From assembly GCA_963783145.1 (NCBI GenBank), contig CAWAMM010000007.1, positions 839,776-903,775 on the forward strand: a stretch of DNA of 64,000 nt. Direction: 5' to 3'. This stretch comes from DATGKG01 sp963783145. Lineage in GTDB: Bacteria > Desulfobacterota > Binatia > Binatales > Binataceae. Within the stretch, counting starts at the first letter, position 1, and each line of letters begins with the position of its first letter. The notes below the pieces were generated by a model. The model made no database searches, was not told where the DNA came from, and saw only the letters and a program-made list of their open reading frames with translations. Position numbers and translations under genes: made by a program. Shown here in pieces: positions 1 to 9,220 of the stretch.

Positions 1-2
1 AC

Positions 3-116
3 GTATGGCCCGGCGGCATCAATCGGCTGCCTGAGCGCTTGGTCGGCAAGTCGAGCAACAAAATCAACGCCACCGATGTGATCTGGAATTTCTTCAAGGC
101 CCACCCCAGACCGTAG
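3..116 (+). CDS. PHB depolymerase-family esterase, C-terminal end (partial)
   Basis: Only the last 37 codons are in the window; the 5' part lies to the left. The frame reads VWPGG near the start and ATDVIWNFFKAHPRP before a TAG stop. This matches the conserved C-terminus of LpqC/PHB-depolymerase-like alpha/beta hydrolases, where the catalytic His sits just before WPGG and a short 'ATDVIWxFFxxHP' helix ends the protein. Members are usually secreted esterases acting on polyhydroxybutyrate, feruloyl or acetyl esters; the substrate cannot be told from this fragment. The family call rests on a short but characteristic tail. Confidence 0.6.
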   Translation, partial: VWPGGINRLPERLVGKSSNKINATDVIWNFFKAHPRP

Positions 117-204
117 ACTGCTCGCGGTCGCTTACGATTCTCATCGCGGATGTGGTCTACTGAGCGGCAGGAGAGCATGACCATGGCGACCGGTAAGACT
201 CCCT

Positions 205-1104
205 GTGGTATCGCGATTCCCCAAACCAGCGCGCCGGCCGATGTGCAGCTTCCTGCGCGACTATCTCCGCCGCGCGGAAACCCTCGGCTACGACAGCGTA
301 TGGGTGCAGGAACAGATCCTCGGCGACTCGCCGATGCTCGAGCCCATCACGCTGCTCACTTTCGCCGCCGCGCTGACCGCGCGGGTGCGCCTCGGCACCT
401 CGGTAATTCTGCCGATAACGCGCAATCCGATTCATTTGGCGAAATCGCTGTCATCGTTGGATCAACTAAGCCAGGGGCGCTTGATCCTGGGCGTCGGCAT
501 GGGCGGCCCGCATGTGCCGGAGCAGGCTTTCGGGATCCCGAAAGAAAACCGTTCGCGACGCTTTGTCGAAGTGCTGAAGGTAATGAAGGCGCTGTGGACC
601 GAATCGCGCGCGACTTTTGCCGGCGAGTTCTGGAATTTTGAAAATGTCGCGATGGAACCCAAGCCGCTGCAGAAGCCCTATCCGCCGATTTGGTTCGGCG
701 CGCGCGACGAGGTCGCGCTCAAGCGCACGGTGCGCCATGGCGACGGATGGATGGGCGCCGGCTCGTCGACGACCGCGGACTTCATCAAACAAAGCACGAT
801 GCTGCGGCGTCTCCTCGAAGAAGCGAAGCGCGACCCCGCGAAGTTTCCGGTCTCGAAGCGGGTCTACCTCGCTCTCGACGACGATCGCGAGCGAGCGGAG
901 CGGCGGCTGCGCGAATGGTTCGGCGCACGCTACAAAAATGCCGAGATGGCGCCGCGCGTCTCGATTTGGGGCGGCGTCGCCGAAGTCATCGACAAGCTGA
1001 ACGAACTGGTGCGGGCGGGCGCGCAGCATTTTCTCCTCAATCCCGTGTTCGATGAAAGCGAGCACCTGGAGCAATTGGCCTCCGAGGTCATGCCGCACCT
1101 GTAG
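205..1104 (+). CDS. LLM-class flavin-dependent oxidoreductase (apparently 5'-frameshifted)
   Basis: Luciferase-like monooxygenase fold (F420- or FMN-dependent oxidoreductase). The body shows the family landmarks: LRRAETLGYDSVWVQEQ early, then LGTSVILPITRNPIHLAKSLSSLDQLSQGRL and GVGMGG, with a C-terminal stretch near residues 255-295 (VAEVIDKLNELVRAGAQHFLLNP). The usual N-terminal beta strand (GIAIPQTS) is not in this frame. It lies in another frame from an ATG at 183, which has a good AGGAGA ribosome site 8 nt upstream. The native gene therefore most likely began at 183, with a one-base shift between about 225 and 250. Either this is an assembly error or the gene is broken. As given, the frame opens with GTG at 205 or ATG at 241. 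Substrate unknown. Confidence 0.8.
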   Translation: MVSRFPKPARRPMCSFLRDYLRRAETLGYDSVWVQEQILGDSPMLEPITLLTFAAALTARVRLGTSVILPITRNPIHLAKSLSSLDQLSQGRLILGVGMGGPHVPEQAFGIPKENRSRRFVEVLKVMKALWTESRATFAGEFWNFENVAMEPKPLQKPYPPIWFGARDEVALKRTVRHGDGWMGAGSSTTADFIKQSTMLRRLLEEAKRDPAKFPVSKRVYLALDDDRERAERRLREWFGARYKNAEMAPRVSIWGGVAEVIDKLNELVRAGAQHFLLNPVFDESEHLEQLASEVMPHL

Positions 1105-1175
1105 AACCGACCGCGCCAGGGCGCAGCCATACCCGAGGCGGAGCGAAACGGAGTCGAGCGAAAACTAAAAACAAA

Positions 1176-3611
1176 TCAGAGCTGCCAGATTTTTTCGTAG
1201 TATTCCCGAATCGCTCGATCCGAAGAAAACCGACCCATGCGGGCGATGTTCAAAATCGACATCCGGGCCCACTTCCGTTCGTCCTTGAACGCCTCCGACA
1301 CGCGGCTTTGACAATTGATGTACGACTGATAGTCAGCGAGCACCAAAAAGGGATCGTGATTTAAAAGCGAGTCGACTAGCGGACGGAAGATCTCCTGATC
1401 GCCCCGCGAGAATATGCCCCCTGCGATCGCATCGATCGCCTCGCGCAACTCAGGGATGCGGTCATAGAACTCGCGTGGCCGATAGCCCTCCGCCTGGATC
1501 GCGAAAACTTGCTGGGTCGTCAGACCAAACAGAAAAAAATTATCCACCCCGACTTCGTTCATGATCTCGATGTTCGCCCCATCCAGCGTGCCGATGGTCA
1601 ACGCGCCGTTCATCGCGAACTTCATATTGCCGGTCCCCGAGGCTTCCTTGCCGGCAGTTGAAATCTGTTCGGATAGGTCCGCGGCCGGATAGATCAGTTG
1701 GCTGGTCTTGATGTTGAAATTCGGGATGAAGACGACTTTGATCCGATGGTCCACTTCGCGATCGGCATTTACGACCTCGCCCACCGAATTGATCAGCTTG
1801 ATGATGAGCTTGGCCATTGCATAGCCGGGAGCGGCCTTACCGCCGAAGACGAAGGTCCGCCGTGGCATACTCATCCCGGGGTTGCGCTTCAGCCGGTTGT
1901 AAAGCGTGATGAGGTGAAGAACATTGAGGTGCTGGCGTTTATATTCATGAATGCGCTTGACCTGCACATCGAACATAGACTCCGGGTCAATTTTTATTCG
2001 GGTAGTCTGTTCAGCCAGTTCCGCGAGCGCGCGCTTGTTCGAAAGCTTGATCAAGCGCAGCGCGGACTGCGCTTCCGAATCATCCGCAAAGTTTTCAAAC
2101 TGGCGCAATTCGGTTTCGAGATTGGAAAGCCAGCTGTTGCCGATTTTTCGTGTGATGAGATCGGTGAGCTGGGAATTACTTACCGCGAGCCAGCGCCGCG
2201 GCGTCACTCCGTTAGTAACGTTGGTGAACTTTTCCGGATAGAGCTCGGCGAAATCGCGCATCACGTCGCGCTTCAGCAACTCCGAGTGAAGCTCGGCGAC
2301 GCCATTGATTTTGCGGCTGGCGATCGCAGCTAGATGAGCCATCCTTACATAGCGTTCGCCACTCTCATCGATAATCGACAGGCTCGCGATCCGTTGCACA
2401 TCGTTCGGATAGCGCTCCCGCACCTGATCCAGGAAACGCGCATTGATCTCGTAGATGATCTGCAGATGACGCGGCAGCAATTCCTCGAAAATCCGCAACG
2501 GCCACTTTTCGAGCGCTTCCGGTAGAAGAGTGTGGTTGGTGTAAGCGAAGGTGTGACGGGTGATCTCCCACGCTTCGTCCCAACCAAGGTTATAGTCATC
2601 GAGTAACAGACGCATCAGTTCCGCCACCGCAATCGAAGGATGCGTATCGTTGAGCTGAATCGTCCAGTACTTATGAAACTCGGTTATCGAGCGGCGCCGC
2701 AGGCGATGTAACCTGAGCATGTCCTGCAGTGAGCAGGAGACAAAGAAGTACTGCTGCTCAAGACGAAGGATTTTGCCGCTGACCTGTTCGTCATTGGGGT
2801 ACAGGACCTTGGTGACGTTCTCGGATTGGACCTTTGCTTCCACCGCGCCGTAGTAGTCGCCCGTGTTAAAAGCCCTGAAGTCGAAAGACTCATGCGCTTC
2901 GGCCTTCCACAAGCGCAGCAGATTCACCCATGGCACGTGGTAGCCGAGGATCGGCGTGTCATAGGCGACTCCCTTGATGACGCGATTAGGAGTCCATCGA
3001 GTGCGCATGGTTCCGGACTCATCCGCGACACGTTCGACTTTCCCGCCGAATCCTACGTAGTGGAAATTCTGCGGCCTCGCGATTTCCCACGGATTGCCGT
3101 TGCGCAACCATTCATCACTCAGCTCCACTTGCCATCCGTCGCGAATTTCCTGGCGGAAGATACCGAACTCATAGCGAATACCGTACCCTATCGCTGGCAT
3201 CTTGAGGGTCGCCATCGAATCCATGAAACAGGCGGCCAAGCGCCCTAGACCACCATTCCCCAGCCCCGGCTCCTGTTCTTGCCAAATAAGGTCCTTCAGA
3301 TTTTGGCCTAACTCAGCGACTGCTCGCTCAACTTGTGGAAAGATTCCCAGACCGATGATGTTGTTGTGCAAATGGGGTCCGAGAAGAAACTCGGCCGAGA
3401 GATACGCAACCACGCGCTCATAGTTCGACGATCGCACATCGGTGCCGCTGTACCAGTGGCCAACGAGCAACCCCCGCACCGTCATCGCTAGCGCGGTGTA
3501 CCAGTCGTTGCGCGTGGCATAGTTGGGCTGCCTGGCCAGCGCCCGTTCGAGGTTTTCCAAAATTCGTTGCTTAATCGCGGTAACTGATGTGTGGTCGGTT
3601 GAATTGAGCAT
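1176..3611 (-). CDS. glgP: Glycogen/starch/alpha-glucan phosphorylase
   Basis: Cytosolic PLP enzyme that releases glucose-1-phosphate from alpha-1,4-glucans by phosphorolysis. At 811 residues it has normal length for the GT35 family. The N-terminal half carries LGNGGLGRLAACFMDS and the C-terminal half the PLP site EASGTGNMKFAMNG, with the Schiff-base lysine near residue 662, followed by GTLDGANIEI. It is transcribed divergently from the phosphoglucomutase gene at 3847, which would convert its product to glucose-6-phosphate. The pair therefore forms a glycogen-breakdown module. A candidate sigma70-type promoter lies 52-81 bp upstream of the ATG. Confidence 0.95.
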   Translation of the reverse strand: MLNSTDHTSVTAIKQRILENLERALARQPNYATRNDWYTALAMTVRGLLVGHWYSGTDVRSSNYERVVAYLSAEFLLGPHLHNNIIGLGIFPQVERAVAELGQNLKDLIWQEQEPGLGNGGLGRLAACFMDSMATLKMPAIGYGIRYEFGIFRQEIRDGWQVELSDEWLRNGNPWEIARPQNFHYVGFGGKVERVADESGTMRTRWTPNRVIKGVAYDTPILGYHVPWVNLLRLWKAEAHESFDFRAFNTGDYYGAVEAKVQSENVTKVLYPNDEQVSGKILRLEQQYFFVSCSLQDMLRLHRLRRRSITEFHKYWTIQLNDTHPSIAVAELMRLLLDDYNLGWDEAWEITRHTFAYTNHTLLPEALEKWPLRIFEELLPRHLQIIYEINARFLDQVRERYPNDVQRIASLSIIDESGERYVRMAHLAAIASRKINGVAELHSELLKRDVMRDFAELYPEKFTNVTNGVTPRRWLAVSNSQLTDLITRKIGNSWLSNLETELRQFENFADDSEAQSALRLIKLSNKRALAELAEQTTRIKIDPESMFDVQVKRIHEYKRQHLNVLHLITLYNRLKRNPGMSMPRRTFVFGGKAAPGYAMAKLIIKLINSVGEVVNADREVDHRIKVVFIPNFNIKTSQLIYPAADLSEQISTAGKEASGTGNMKFAMNGALTIGTLDGANIEIMNEVGVDNFFLFGLTTQQVFAIQAEGYRPREFYDRIPELREAIDAIAGGIFSRGDQEIFRPLVDSLLNHDPFLVLADYQSYINCQSRVSEAFKDERKWARMSILNIARMGRFSSDRAIREYYEKIWQL

Positions 3612-3662
3612 GCGCCCCGGTCCTTAGGAACCTAAAAGTGGCTGGTCCACGGCCAAAGCCTC

Positions 3663-3692
3663 CTTATATGCGGGGCAGAAGATCGCACGCAA
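3663..3692 (-). promoter_or_regulatory. Candidate sigma70-like promoter for glgP
   Basis: On the minus strand TTGCGT (3692-3687) is followed after 18 nt by TATAAG (3668-3663), giving a 5' leader of about 45 nt before the glgP ATG. The -10 is 5/6 to consensus and the -35 only 3/6, so this is a motif match only. Confidence 0.3.
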
Positions 3693-3846
3693 ATGAACAA
3701 TTCGTGACGTGGCGCAGCACCGACTTCCGGTGGCGAAAATGGAAGATGATCACGATCCCGCAATCGTTATGAAAACCGACCCCAGACTTTCGGACTCGTC
3801 CAGTGCTAGTCTAAACCCATAAGAAGCGAAATCTCGGCATTTATTT

Positions 3847-5496
3847 ATGAAGTTGAATCCGCTTGCTGGAAAACCGGCGCCCCCCTCGATGCTGGTAAAC
3901 GTCCCGCGCCTCATAACCGCCTACTATGCGGAACGTCCCGACCCCGCGATTGCGTCGCAGCGGGTGGCGTTCGGCACCTCGGGTCATCGCGGTTCGGCAT
4001 TCGAGCGCGCCTTCAATGAGGCGCACATCCTCGCGATCACCCAGGCGATTTGTACCTATCGCAAAGGGCAAAACATCGATGGTCCGCTTTTCCTCGGCAT
4101 GGATACGCATGCGTTGTCGGAGCCCGCGTTCGCTTCCGCAATGGAGGTGCTGGCCGCCAACGAGGTGCAGATAATGATCGATAGCGCGCGCGGCTACACG
4201 CCGACGCCGGTCATTTCGCACGCGATCCTGACCTACAATCGCGGGCGCAAAAGCGGCCTCGCCGATGGCATCGTCATCACCCCATCCCACAATCCTCCGG
4301 CCGATGGCGGCTTCAAGTACAACCCGCCTAGCGGCGGCCCGGCGGATACTCAGGTCACCGGCGCGATCGAAAAATCCGCCAACGCGATTCTTGCGAACGA
4401 ACTGCGCGAGGTGAAGCGCATTCCTTTCGAGCGCGCGATGAACGCGCCGAGCACGCATCGCCACGACTATGTCGAGTCCTACGTCAGCGATCTTCAGAGC
4501 GTCGTGAACATGGATGCGATAGCGAACGCAGGGGTTCGCATCGGCATCGATCCACTCGGAGGCGCCGTCGTGCACTACTGGGGACCGATCATCGATCGCT
4601 ACCGCATCAAGGCCACGGTGGTGAATGATGCCGTCGATCCTACTTTTCGTTTCATGAGCGTGGACTGGGACGGCAAAATCCGGATGGATTGCTCCTCGCC
4701 CTATGCGATGGCGCGGCTGGTCGAGATGAAGGATCGCTTCGATATCGCGTTCGCCAACGACACCGACAGCGACCGCCATGGCATCGTGACGCCCAGCTCG
4801 GGTTTGATGAATCCCAATCACTATCTCGCGGTAGCAATTTCCTACCTGTTCAAGCATCGCGAGGGCTGGCCGAAAGACGCCGCGGCCGGGAAGACCGTCG
4901 TCAGCAGCAGCATGATCGATCGCGTGGCGGCCGCGCTAGGACGCCGCCTCGTCGAGGTTCCGGTCGGTTTCAAATGGTTCGTCGACGGGCTGCTCGACGG
5001 CTCGATCGGTTTTGGCGGTGAAGAAAGCGCGGGTGCATCCTTCCTGCGCCGCGACGGCGGCGTATGGACCACCGACAAGGACGGCATCGTTCCCGCCTTG
5101 CTCGCGGCGGAAATCACCGCGCAAGCGGGCCGCGATCCCGGCACTCTGTACCAGGAGCTCACGCGCGAGTTCGGCGCCCCCGTGTATGAACGCATCGATG
5201 CGCCGGCGACCGCGGAGCAGAAAAAGATCCTCAGCAAGTTGTCGCCCGATCAGATCACGGCTAAGGATCTCGCCGGCGAAAAGATCATCGCGACGTTGAC
5301 CAATGCGCCCGGCAACGGCGCTTCGATCGGCGGATTGAAGGTCGTCACCGAGCATGGATGGTTCGCCGCGCGGCCTTCGGGGACCGAGGAAGTCTACAAA
5401 ATTTACGCCGAGAGCTTCAAGGGCGAGGAGCATTTAAGGAGCATTCAGGAAGAGGCGCAGGCGCTGGTTGGAAAAGCCTTCGCCGCGGGAAACTAA
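3847..5496 (+). CDS. pgm: Phosphoglucomutase (alpha-D-glucose phosphate-specific)
   Basis: Interconverts glucose-1-phosphate and glucose-6-phosphate. The 549-residue length fits the alpha-D-phosphohexomutase superfamily. The phosphoserine loop is TPSHNPPADGG (Ser about 147), the Mg site DTDSDRHG (Asp about 305-309), the sugar-binding loop GFGGEESAGASF near residue 390, and the phosphate-binding RPSGTEEVYK near 509. It starts 235 bp from the divergent glgP gene and is followed after 25 bp by a GFA-like gene, so the two plus-strand genes may be co-transcribed. The TSGHRGSAFERAFNE stretch near the N-terminus is typical of the bacterial glucose-specific branch. Confidence 0.96.
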   Translation: MKLNPLAGKPAPPSMLVNVPRLITAYYAERPDPAIASQRVAFGTSGHRGSAFERAFNEAHILAITQAICTYRKGQNIDGPLFLGMDTHALSEPAFASAMEVLAANEVQIMIDSARGYTPTPVISHAILTYNRGRKSGLADGIVITPSHNPPADGGFKYNPPSGGPADTQVTGAIEKSANAILANELREVKRIPFERAMNAPSTHRHDYVESYVSDLQSVVNMDAIANAGVRIGIDPLGGAVVHYWGPIIDRYRIKATVVNDAVDPTFRFMSVDWDGKIRMDCSSPYAMARLVEMKDRFDIAFANDTDSDRHGIVTPSSGLMNPNHYLAVAISYLFKHREGWPKDAAAGKTVVSSSMIDRVAAALGRRLVEVPVGFKWFVDGLLDGSIGFGGEESAGASFLRRDGGVWTTDKDGIVPALLAAEITAQAGRDPGTLYQELTREFGAPVYERIDAPATAEQKKILSKLSPDQITAKDLAGEKIIATLTNAPGNGASIGGLKVVTEHGWFAARPSGTEEVYKIYAESFKGEEHLRSIQEEAQALVGKAFAAGN

Positions 5497-5521
5497 ACCA
5501 TCAACATTCTGGAGAATCACA

Positions 5522-5854
5522 ATGAGCTACACCGGCGGATGTCACTGCGGAAAAATCGGGTTCGAGGTCGACGGCACCATCGATTCCCTTGCCGAGTGCA
5601 ACTGCACCATTTGCACGAAACACGGCTACCTCCATTGGTTCGTGGGTAACGACAAACTGCATCTCAAAACGCCGCAAGCGAACGTCGGTACCTACACTTT
5701 CCGCAGCGGCAAGTACCAACATCATTTCTGCCCGAACTGCGGATGCGCGCCGTACATTACTTCCGACGAGGGAACTTCCATCAATGTGCGATGCCTCGAG
5801 GGCGTCGACACCGCGGGCATCAAGCTGGGCCACTTCGACGGCCGCAGCCTTTGA
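5522..5854 (+). CDS. GFA/CENP-V family zinc protein
   Basis: A 110-residue single-domain protein of the glutathione-dependent formaldehyde-activating (GFA)/CENP-V Mis18-like family. Its zinc-binding cysteines are visible: Cys7 and Cys9 (GCHCG), Cys26/28/31 (ECNCTIC) and Cys70/73/75 (CPNCGC). The ATG at 5522 was chosen because the family starts right before the CHC motif and a GGAG ribosome site lies just upstream. Most family members have no proven formaldehyde activity, so a catalytic role is not claimed. Its position directly behind pgm suggests shared transcription. Confidence 0.85.
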   Translation: MSYTGGCHCGKIGFEVDGTIDSLAECNCTICTKHGYLHWFVGNDKLHLKTPQANVGTYTFRSGKYQHHFCPNCGCAPYITSDEGTSINVRCLEGVDTAGIKLGHFDGRSL

Positions 5855-5861
5855 AGCGCGA

Positions 5862-6494
5862 CTATTGCGGAGCGCGCGCCGGCGGCAGGATGAAGTTGGT
5901 CTCCTGAAGCTGCCCGCGTTCCACCAGCTTGTGCCATAGATGGGTCGGGTCGGTGCTGAAAACCTGATCGGCGTCGGCGGGCACCACATACCATGCGCCC
6001 TGCATGATTTCGGCGTGAAGTTGCTCGGGAAGCCACTGCGCGCGGCCGATGAAGATCCGCAAATCGGGCGAGGCCTTACGATCCTTGAGAACTTGCGCGA
6101 TCGTCTCGGAGTCGGTGCTCACGTAAAGATCCTCAATGATTTGGGTCGCTCGGTCCGGCGGATGCGACGTGCGAATCGCCAGGGTCGGCACACCGTTGTC
6201 AATGGGTCCTCCGTAGTAGGCGCCGTCGCTATCGTCCTTGAGCGATGGAACATGCGGAAACAGCTCGCGCGCCGAGGTCCCGGTCGGTTCGTTGATGATA
6301 ACGCCGGCGACCAGCGGCGCCTCGGTGGTCGGCACCATCATAATGACGGAGTCGCGGAACACCGGGTCACCCATATCGGGGCTGGCCACCAGAAAGTAGG
6401 GTTTTGCGTCATCGGCGCCGGCGATACGGGCCGGCATCGGCGCCGCGATGAGCGCTGATACCAATAGAAGTGCTATTCGGAGCGAGAGGCGCAT
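5862..6494 (-). CDS. YqgE/AlgH family protein with N-terminal signal peptide
   Basis: The mature part is a clear AlgH/YqgE (DUF179) domain: YFLVASPDMGDPVFRDSVIMM, then GVIINEPTG, YYGGPIDNG and IFIGRAQWLPEQLHAEI. The first ~27 residues form a classical Sec signal peptide (a basic MRLSLR, a hydrophobic LLLVSALIAA stretch, then an Ala-rich cleavage region). This is odd, because textbook AlgH proteins are cytosolic. Its stop converges on the GFA gene, and it lies just downstream of a secreted S53 protease gene on the same strand, so an envelope role is plausible. Molecular function is unknown for the family. Confidence 0.85.
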   Translation of the reverse strand: MRLSLRIALLLVSALIAAPMPARIAGADDAKPYFLVASPDMGDPVFRDSVIMMVPTTEAPLVAGVIINEPTGTSARELFPHVPSLKDDSDGAYYGGPIDNGVPTLAIRTSHPPDRATQIIEDLYVSTDSETIAQVLKDRKASPDLRIFIGRAQWLPEQLHAEIMQGAWYVVPADADQVFSTDPTHLWHKLVERGQLQETNFILPPARAPQ

Positions 6495-6618
6495 TTTCCA
6501 ACCGCCATCTTCAACCCGTAGGCGGTAATGGCGCCCGGGTCAAGTTGCGGGTTGGACGAGGGCGCATCGCCGCTCGTCCAGTTTCTGAACCGGCCCCGCC
6601 CACCACCGCGAGCTGGCG

Positions 6619-9042
6619 CTATTTGATCTTGCCCACCAACGAAACCGCCAGCGGTGTGCCGGCATTCACCCCGTAGGTGAAGGTGAGACCCAGGGAACCG
6701 GCGGTGGTGGTTGGCGAAGTTGGCTGGAACTCTACTCCGATCGTGCATTTTCCTTTCGGTTTGAGCGAGGTGTTGGAGCATGAGTCGGTGCTTCCCTTAA
6801 TGAAAGGTCCGTGCAGTACCGCGGTGCCAATCTGCACGGTCGCGGTCGCGCTCAGATTTGAAATCGCGATGGCCTTTTGCGCTCCGCTCGATCCCACCGC
6901 CACCGGAGAAAATGAGACCAAGGTGGGAGCCTTAAGCGATACCACGGTGCCATTGCCCGACAGACTCACCGTTGCGGAACCGCCATTGTACGGCGCTGAC
7001 AGCGATCCGGACGACGCCACCGGCATACTCGGCGAGAACAGCACCATCACGGTGCAGCTCTTTTTGGGGGCCACGCTCTGCCCCGAACAAAGATCGGTTC
7101 CCGGCGCGATTTGGAACGGGGCCGCAACGCTGACCGTTCCCATGGTCGCATTGACACTGCCCTTGTTCGCGATACTCACCTTGTGCGCCTTGGAGGAGCT
7201 GCTCGCATCGAGATTGCCGAAGCTAATTTGCCCCGGTGTTGCAACCATCGAGGTCGATGGCGCGGACTGGCCGTTCTTCACCGCGGCGGCAAAGACCTCG
7301 AAATCGATCGAGCCCCATCCACTCGCCTGATCGTAAGCGGTAGCGGCGGAAAATCCCTGGACGCCGCCGAAACTGTTGTTGCCCGAGGTAATGTCGTGGA
7401 AGCCATTGTCGGTGCCCGGAGTTCCGTATTGCTGCCGCGCTAGTTCATAGATGGTCGTGTTCAGCGCTCCCAAGGGGCCAAGTTGCGCTTCCAAATCCTT
7501 ACCGACCCCGGCCCAAAGCGGAGCGGCCAGGCTGGTCCCGTCGATACAGCAGATGAGGACCCCATTGGAGCCGGAATTGCTGCCGATGAATACCGCGGGC
7601 GAGCCGCCCAGCAGCGCTACGTCAGGCGTATCACGCTTGCTGTCATTGGGAACGCCGGGGCCGGTCTGATATTTCGGCTTCGCGAATATCTGACTGGCGC
7701 CGCCGCCGGTCGCGCCACCGCCGGAAGATCCATCCTCCTGATCGTTCCACACCGTCTCGACCGGATATCCCTGATCGATGCCGTTCTGGTCGTAGTTGGG
7801 ATGCAGGATCTGGGTTCCGCCGACCGCGGTCACATTCGGATCAGCCGCCATTTCGCTGACCGTCCGGCTGCTACCGGACACGCACTTGTTATTCACGTCA
7901 ACGCTGCCGGCCGCGCCGTGATCTCCGGTCGACACGAAGACGGATTGGCCCTGGCTCGCAGCTTTCGCGAACAGGGGATCGAGGGTGCCGGTGTAAAATG
8001 AATTGGGAGAGCCGCAGAACTCAAAGCTGATGCTGATGACTTTGCAAGTGTCGTCGCTCACCGCTTTGGAAATGTCGCTGACCAGACTCGCTCCCTTGTA
8101 AAAAACCTGCGGCGCGCCGGGCGCCATTACATGCGACCACTCGATGTCGAGGTATGCTTCGACATCGTCGCCGTTGGTTCCCGGATCGGAGCCGACCAGC
8201 TTTTGAGTGAGATCGATCGCCGGCAGGTCACTGAACTGATTGGTGAAGGTAGTGAGGGCCGCGGTGACAATGTCGGAGGTGCCGACGATCGCGATGCAAT
8301 CGCCAGTGCCCAGTTGGAAATCCGCTGGCACATCGTAGGTGTTGCGCATATCGGCGTCGCCGTATGCTTCGCCATCGTTGATGATGACATCCTGCGCCAG
8401 CGCAGACGCGCCTACCGCAATGTTCGAGAGCGCTTTCCTGCGGCTTAGTTTGTGCCCCGGAGGCGCGATGGTCCGAAGCGCCTTGGAACCCGCCGGGATC
8501 TTGAGCACAGGCTCGGAATGCATCAGGTTATCGAGCCCGCCGATATAGCCGATGAGCGGCGCCAGCTGCGTTGGCACTTCCGGATCTTCCAGGTTCGAAT
8601 ATTCGACCGCGCTTAACTTCGCTATGTGGACGCTAAAAGTCCGCTCCGCCTGCACTACCGAGCCGGTGAACTGGACTGACCCCGAGGTCGAGGCAATCGT
8701 GAATCCCTCGCCGCGCAGCCAATTCGCCACCGCGTCGATATCCGGCTGCCGGGGTCCGAATTCGCGATCGAACTCTCCGGGCTTCAGAAAACTGTGATAA
8801 TTGGGCGAGGCAGGATCCTGAATCTCGGCGAGCAGCTGATCCAGGCGCGCGAGGTTACGCGGCTTAAGCCGGATCTCCATCGTGAGCGGTTGATTGGCGT
8901 CGGCATTTCCTACTACAAGACGCTGTTCCGCTTCGCCCGGATGATTGCCCTCCAGACGCGATACCTGGTCGCCATAACCTGGAGAGTAAGACCCCCAGAG
9001 GGTGGCATTAAGAACCAACAACGCGATCACGAGCCGCTTCAT
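6619..9042 (-). CDS. Secreted sedolisin-type (S53, pro-kumamolisin) serine-carboxyl peptidase with two C-terminal Ig-like repeats
   Basis: An acid-acting extracellular endopeptidase. The ATG at 9042 was chosen because it opens a Sec signal peptide (MKRLVIALLVLN) and has an AAGGGGA ribosome site 6 nt upstream; an earlier in-frame start only adds a basic tail. Order of parts: signal peptide; pro-domain about residues 30-180; S53 catalytic domain about 210-590, with E295/D299 (DVEAYLDIEW) and nucleophile Ser about 504 (DGTSLAAP); a C-terminal Ca-site-like FHDITSGNN...GWGSID; then two choice-of-anchor-D/ASPM-like beta repeats about 610-807, each with a CxxxxxxxxxxC pair. The oxyanion-hole Asp usual after ISIS-W-G is not obvious here (ISISFEFCGS). 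Confidence 0.9.
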   Translation of the reverse strand: MKRLVIALLVLNATLWGSYSPGYGDQVSRLEGNHPGEAEQRLVVGNADANQPLTMEIRLKPRNLARLDQLLAEIQDPASPNYHSFLKPGEFDREFGPRQPDIDAVANWLRGEGFTIASTSGSVQFTGSVVQAERTFSVHIAKLSAVEYSNLEDPEVPTQLAPLIGYIGGLDNLMHSEPVLKIPAGSKALRTIAPPGHKLSRRKALSNIAVGASALAQDVIINDGEAYGDADMRNTYDVPADFQLGTGDCIAIVGTSDIVTAALTTFTNQFSDLPAIDLTQKLVGSDPGTNGDDVEAYLDIEWSHVMAPGAPQVFYKGASLVSDISKAVSDDTCKVISISFEFCGSPNSFYTGTLDPLFAKAASQGQSVFVSTGDHGAAGSVDVNNKCVSGSSRTVSEMAADPNVTAVGGTQILHPNYDQNGIDQGYPVETVWNDQEDGSSGGGATGGGASQIFAKPKYQTGPGVPNDSKRDTPDVALLGGSPAVFIGSNSGSNGVLICCIDGTSLAAPLWAGVGKDLEAQLGPLGALNTTIYELARQQYGTPGTDNGFHDITSGNNSFGGVQGFSAATAYDQASGWGSIDFEVFAAAVKNGQSAPSTSMVATPGQISFGNLDASSSSKAHKVSIANKGSVNATMGTVSVAAPFQIAPGTDLCSGQSVAPKKSCTVMVLFSPSMPVASSGSLSAPYNGGSATVSLSGNGTVVSLKAPTLVSFSPVAVGSSGAQKAIAISNLSATATVQIGTAVLHGPFIKGSTDSCSNTSLKPKGKCTIGVEFQPTSPTTTAGSLGLTFTYGVNAGTPLAVSLVGKIK

Positions 9043-9220
9043 TCGAGATCCCCTTTTTGCGCGCACCCGGGTCTTGGCGTTCCCATCTCCGGTCGGCGCT
9101 GCTACGCCCAGCACGACGACATAGGATGCGCTATGGTTGGGCTAGAGTCGCTATAATAAGGATACCTTCCCGCCGCGAACGAACGAAGAGGCCACCCGCG
9201 GCTGCATCCCGGGACTGCCC

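Noticed and set aside
1105..1175. Possible tRNA or terminator between the LLM gene and glgP
   Set aside because: No cloverleaf and no stem followed by a T-run; it only holds a GGAGCGAAACGGAGTCGAGCG-like short repeat.
3841..4857. Long open frame on the minus strand opposite pgm
   Set aside because: Shadow of GC-rich coding DNA; composition (Arg/His/Val-rich) is not protein-like and pgm is unambiguous.
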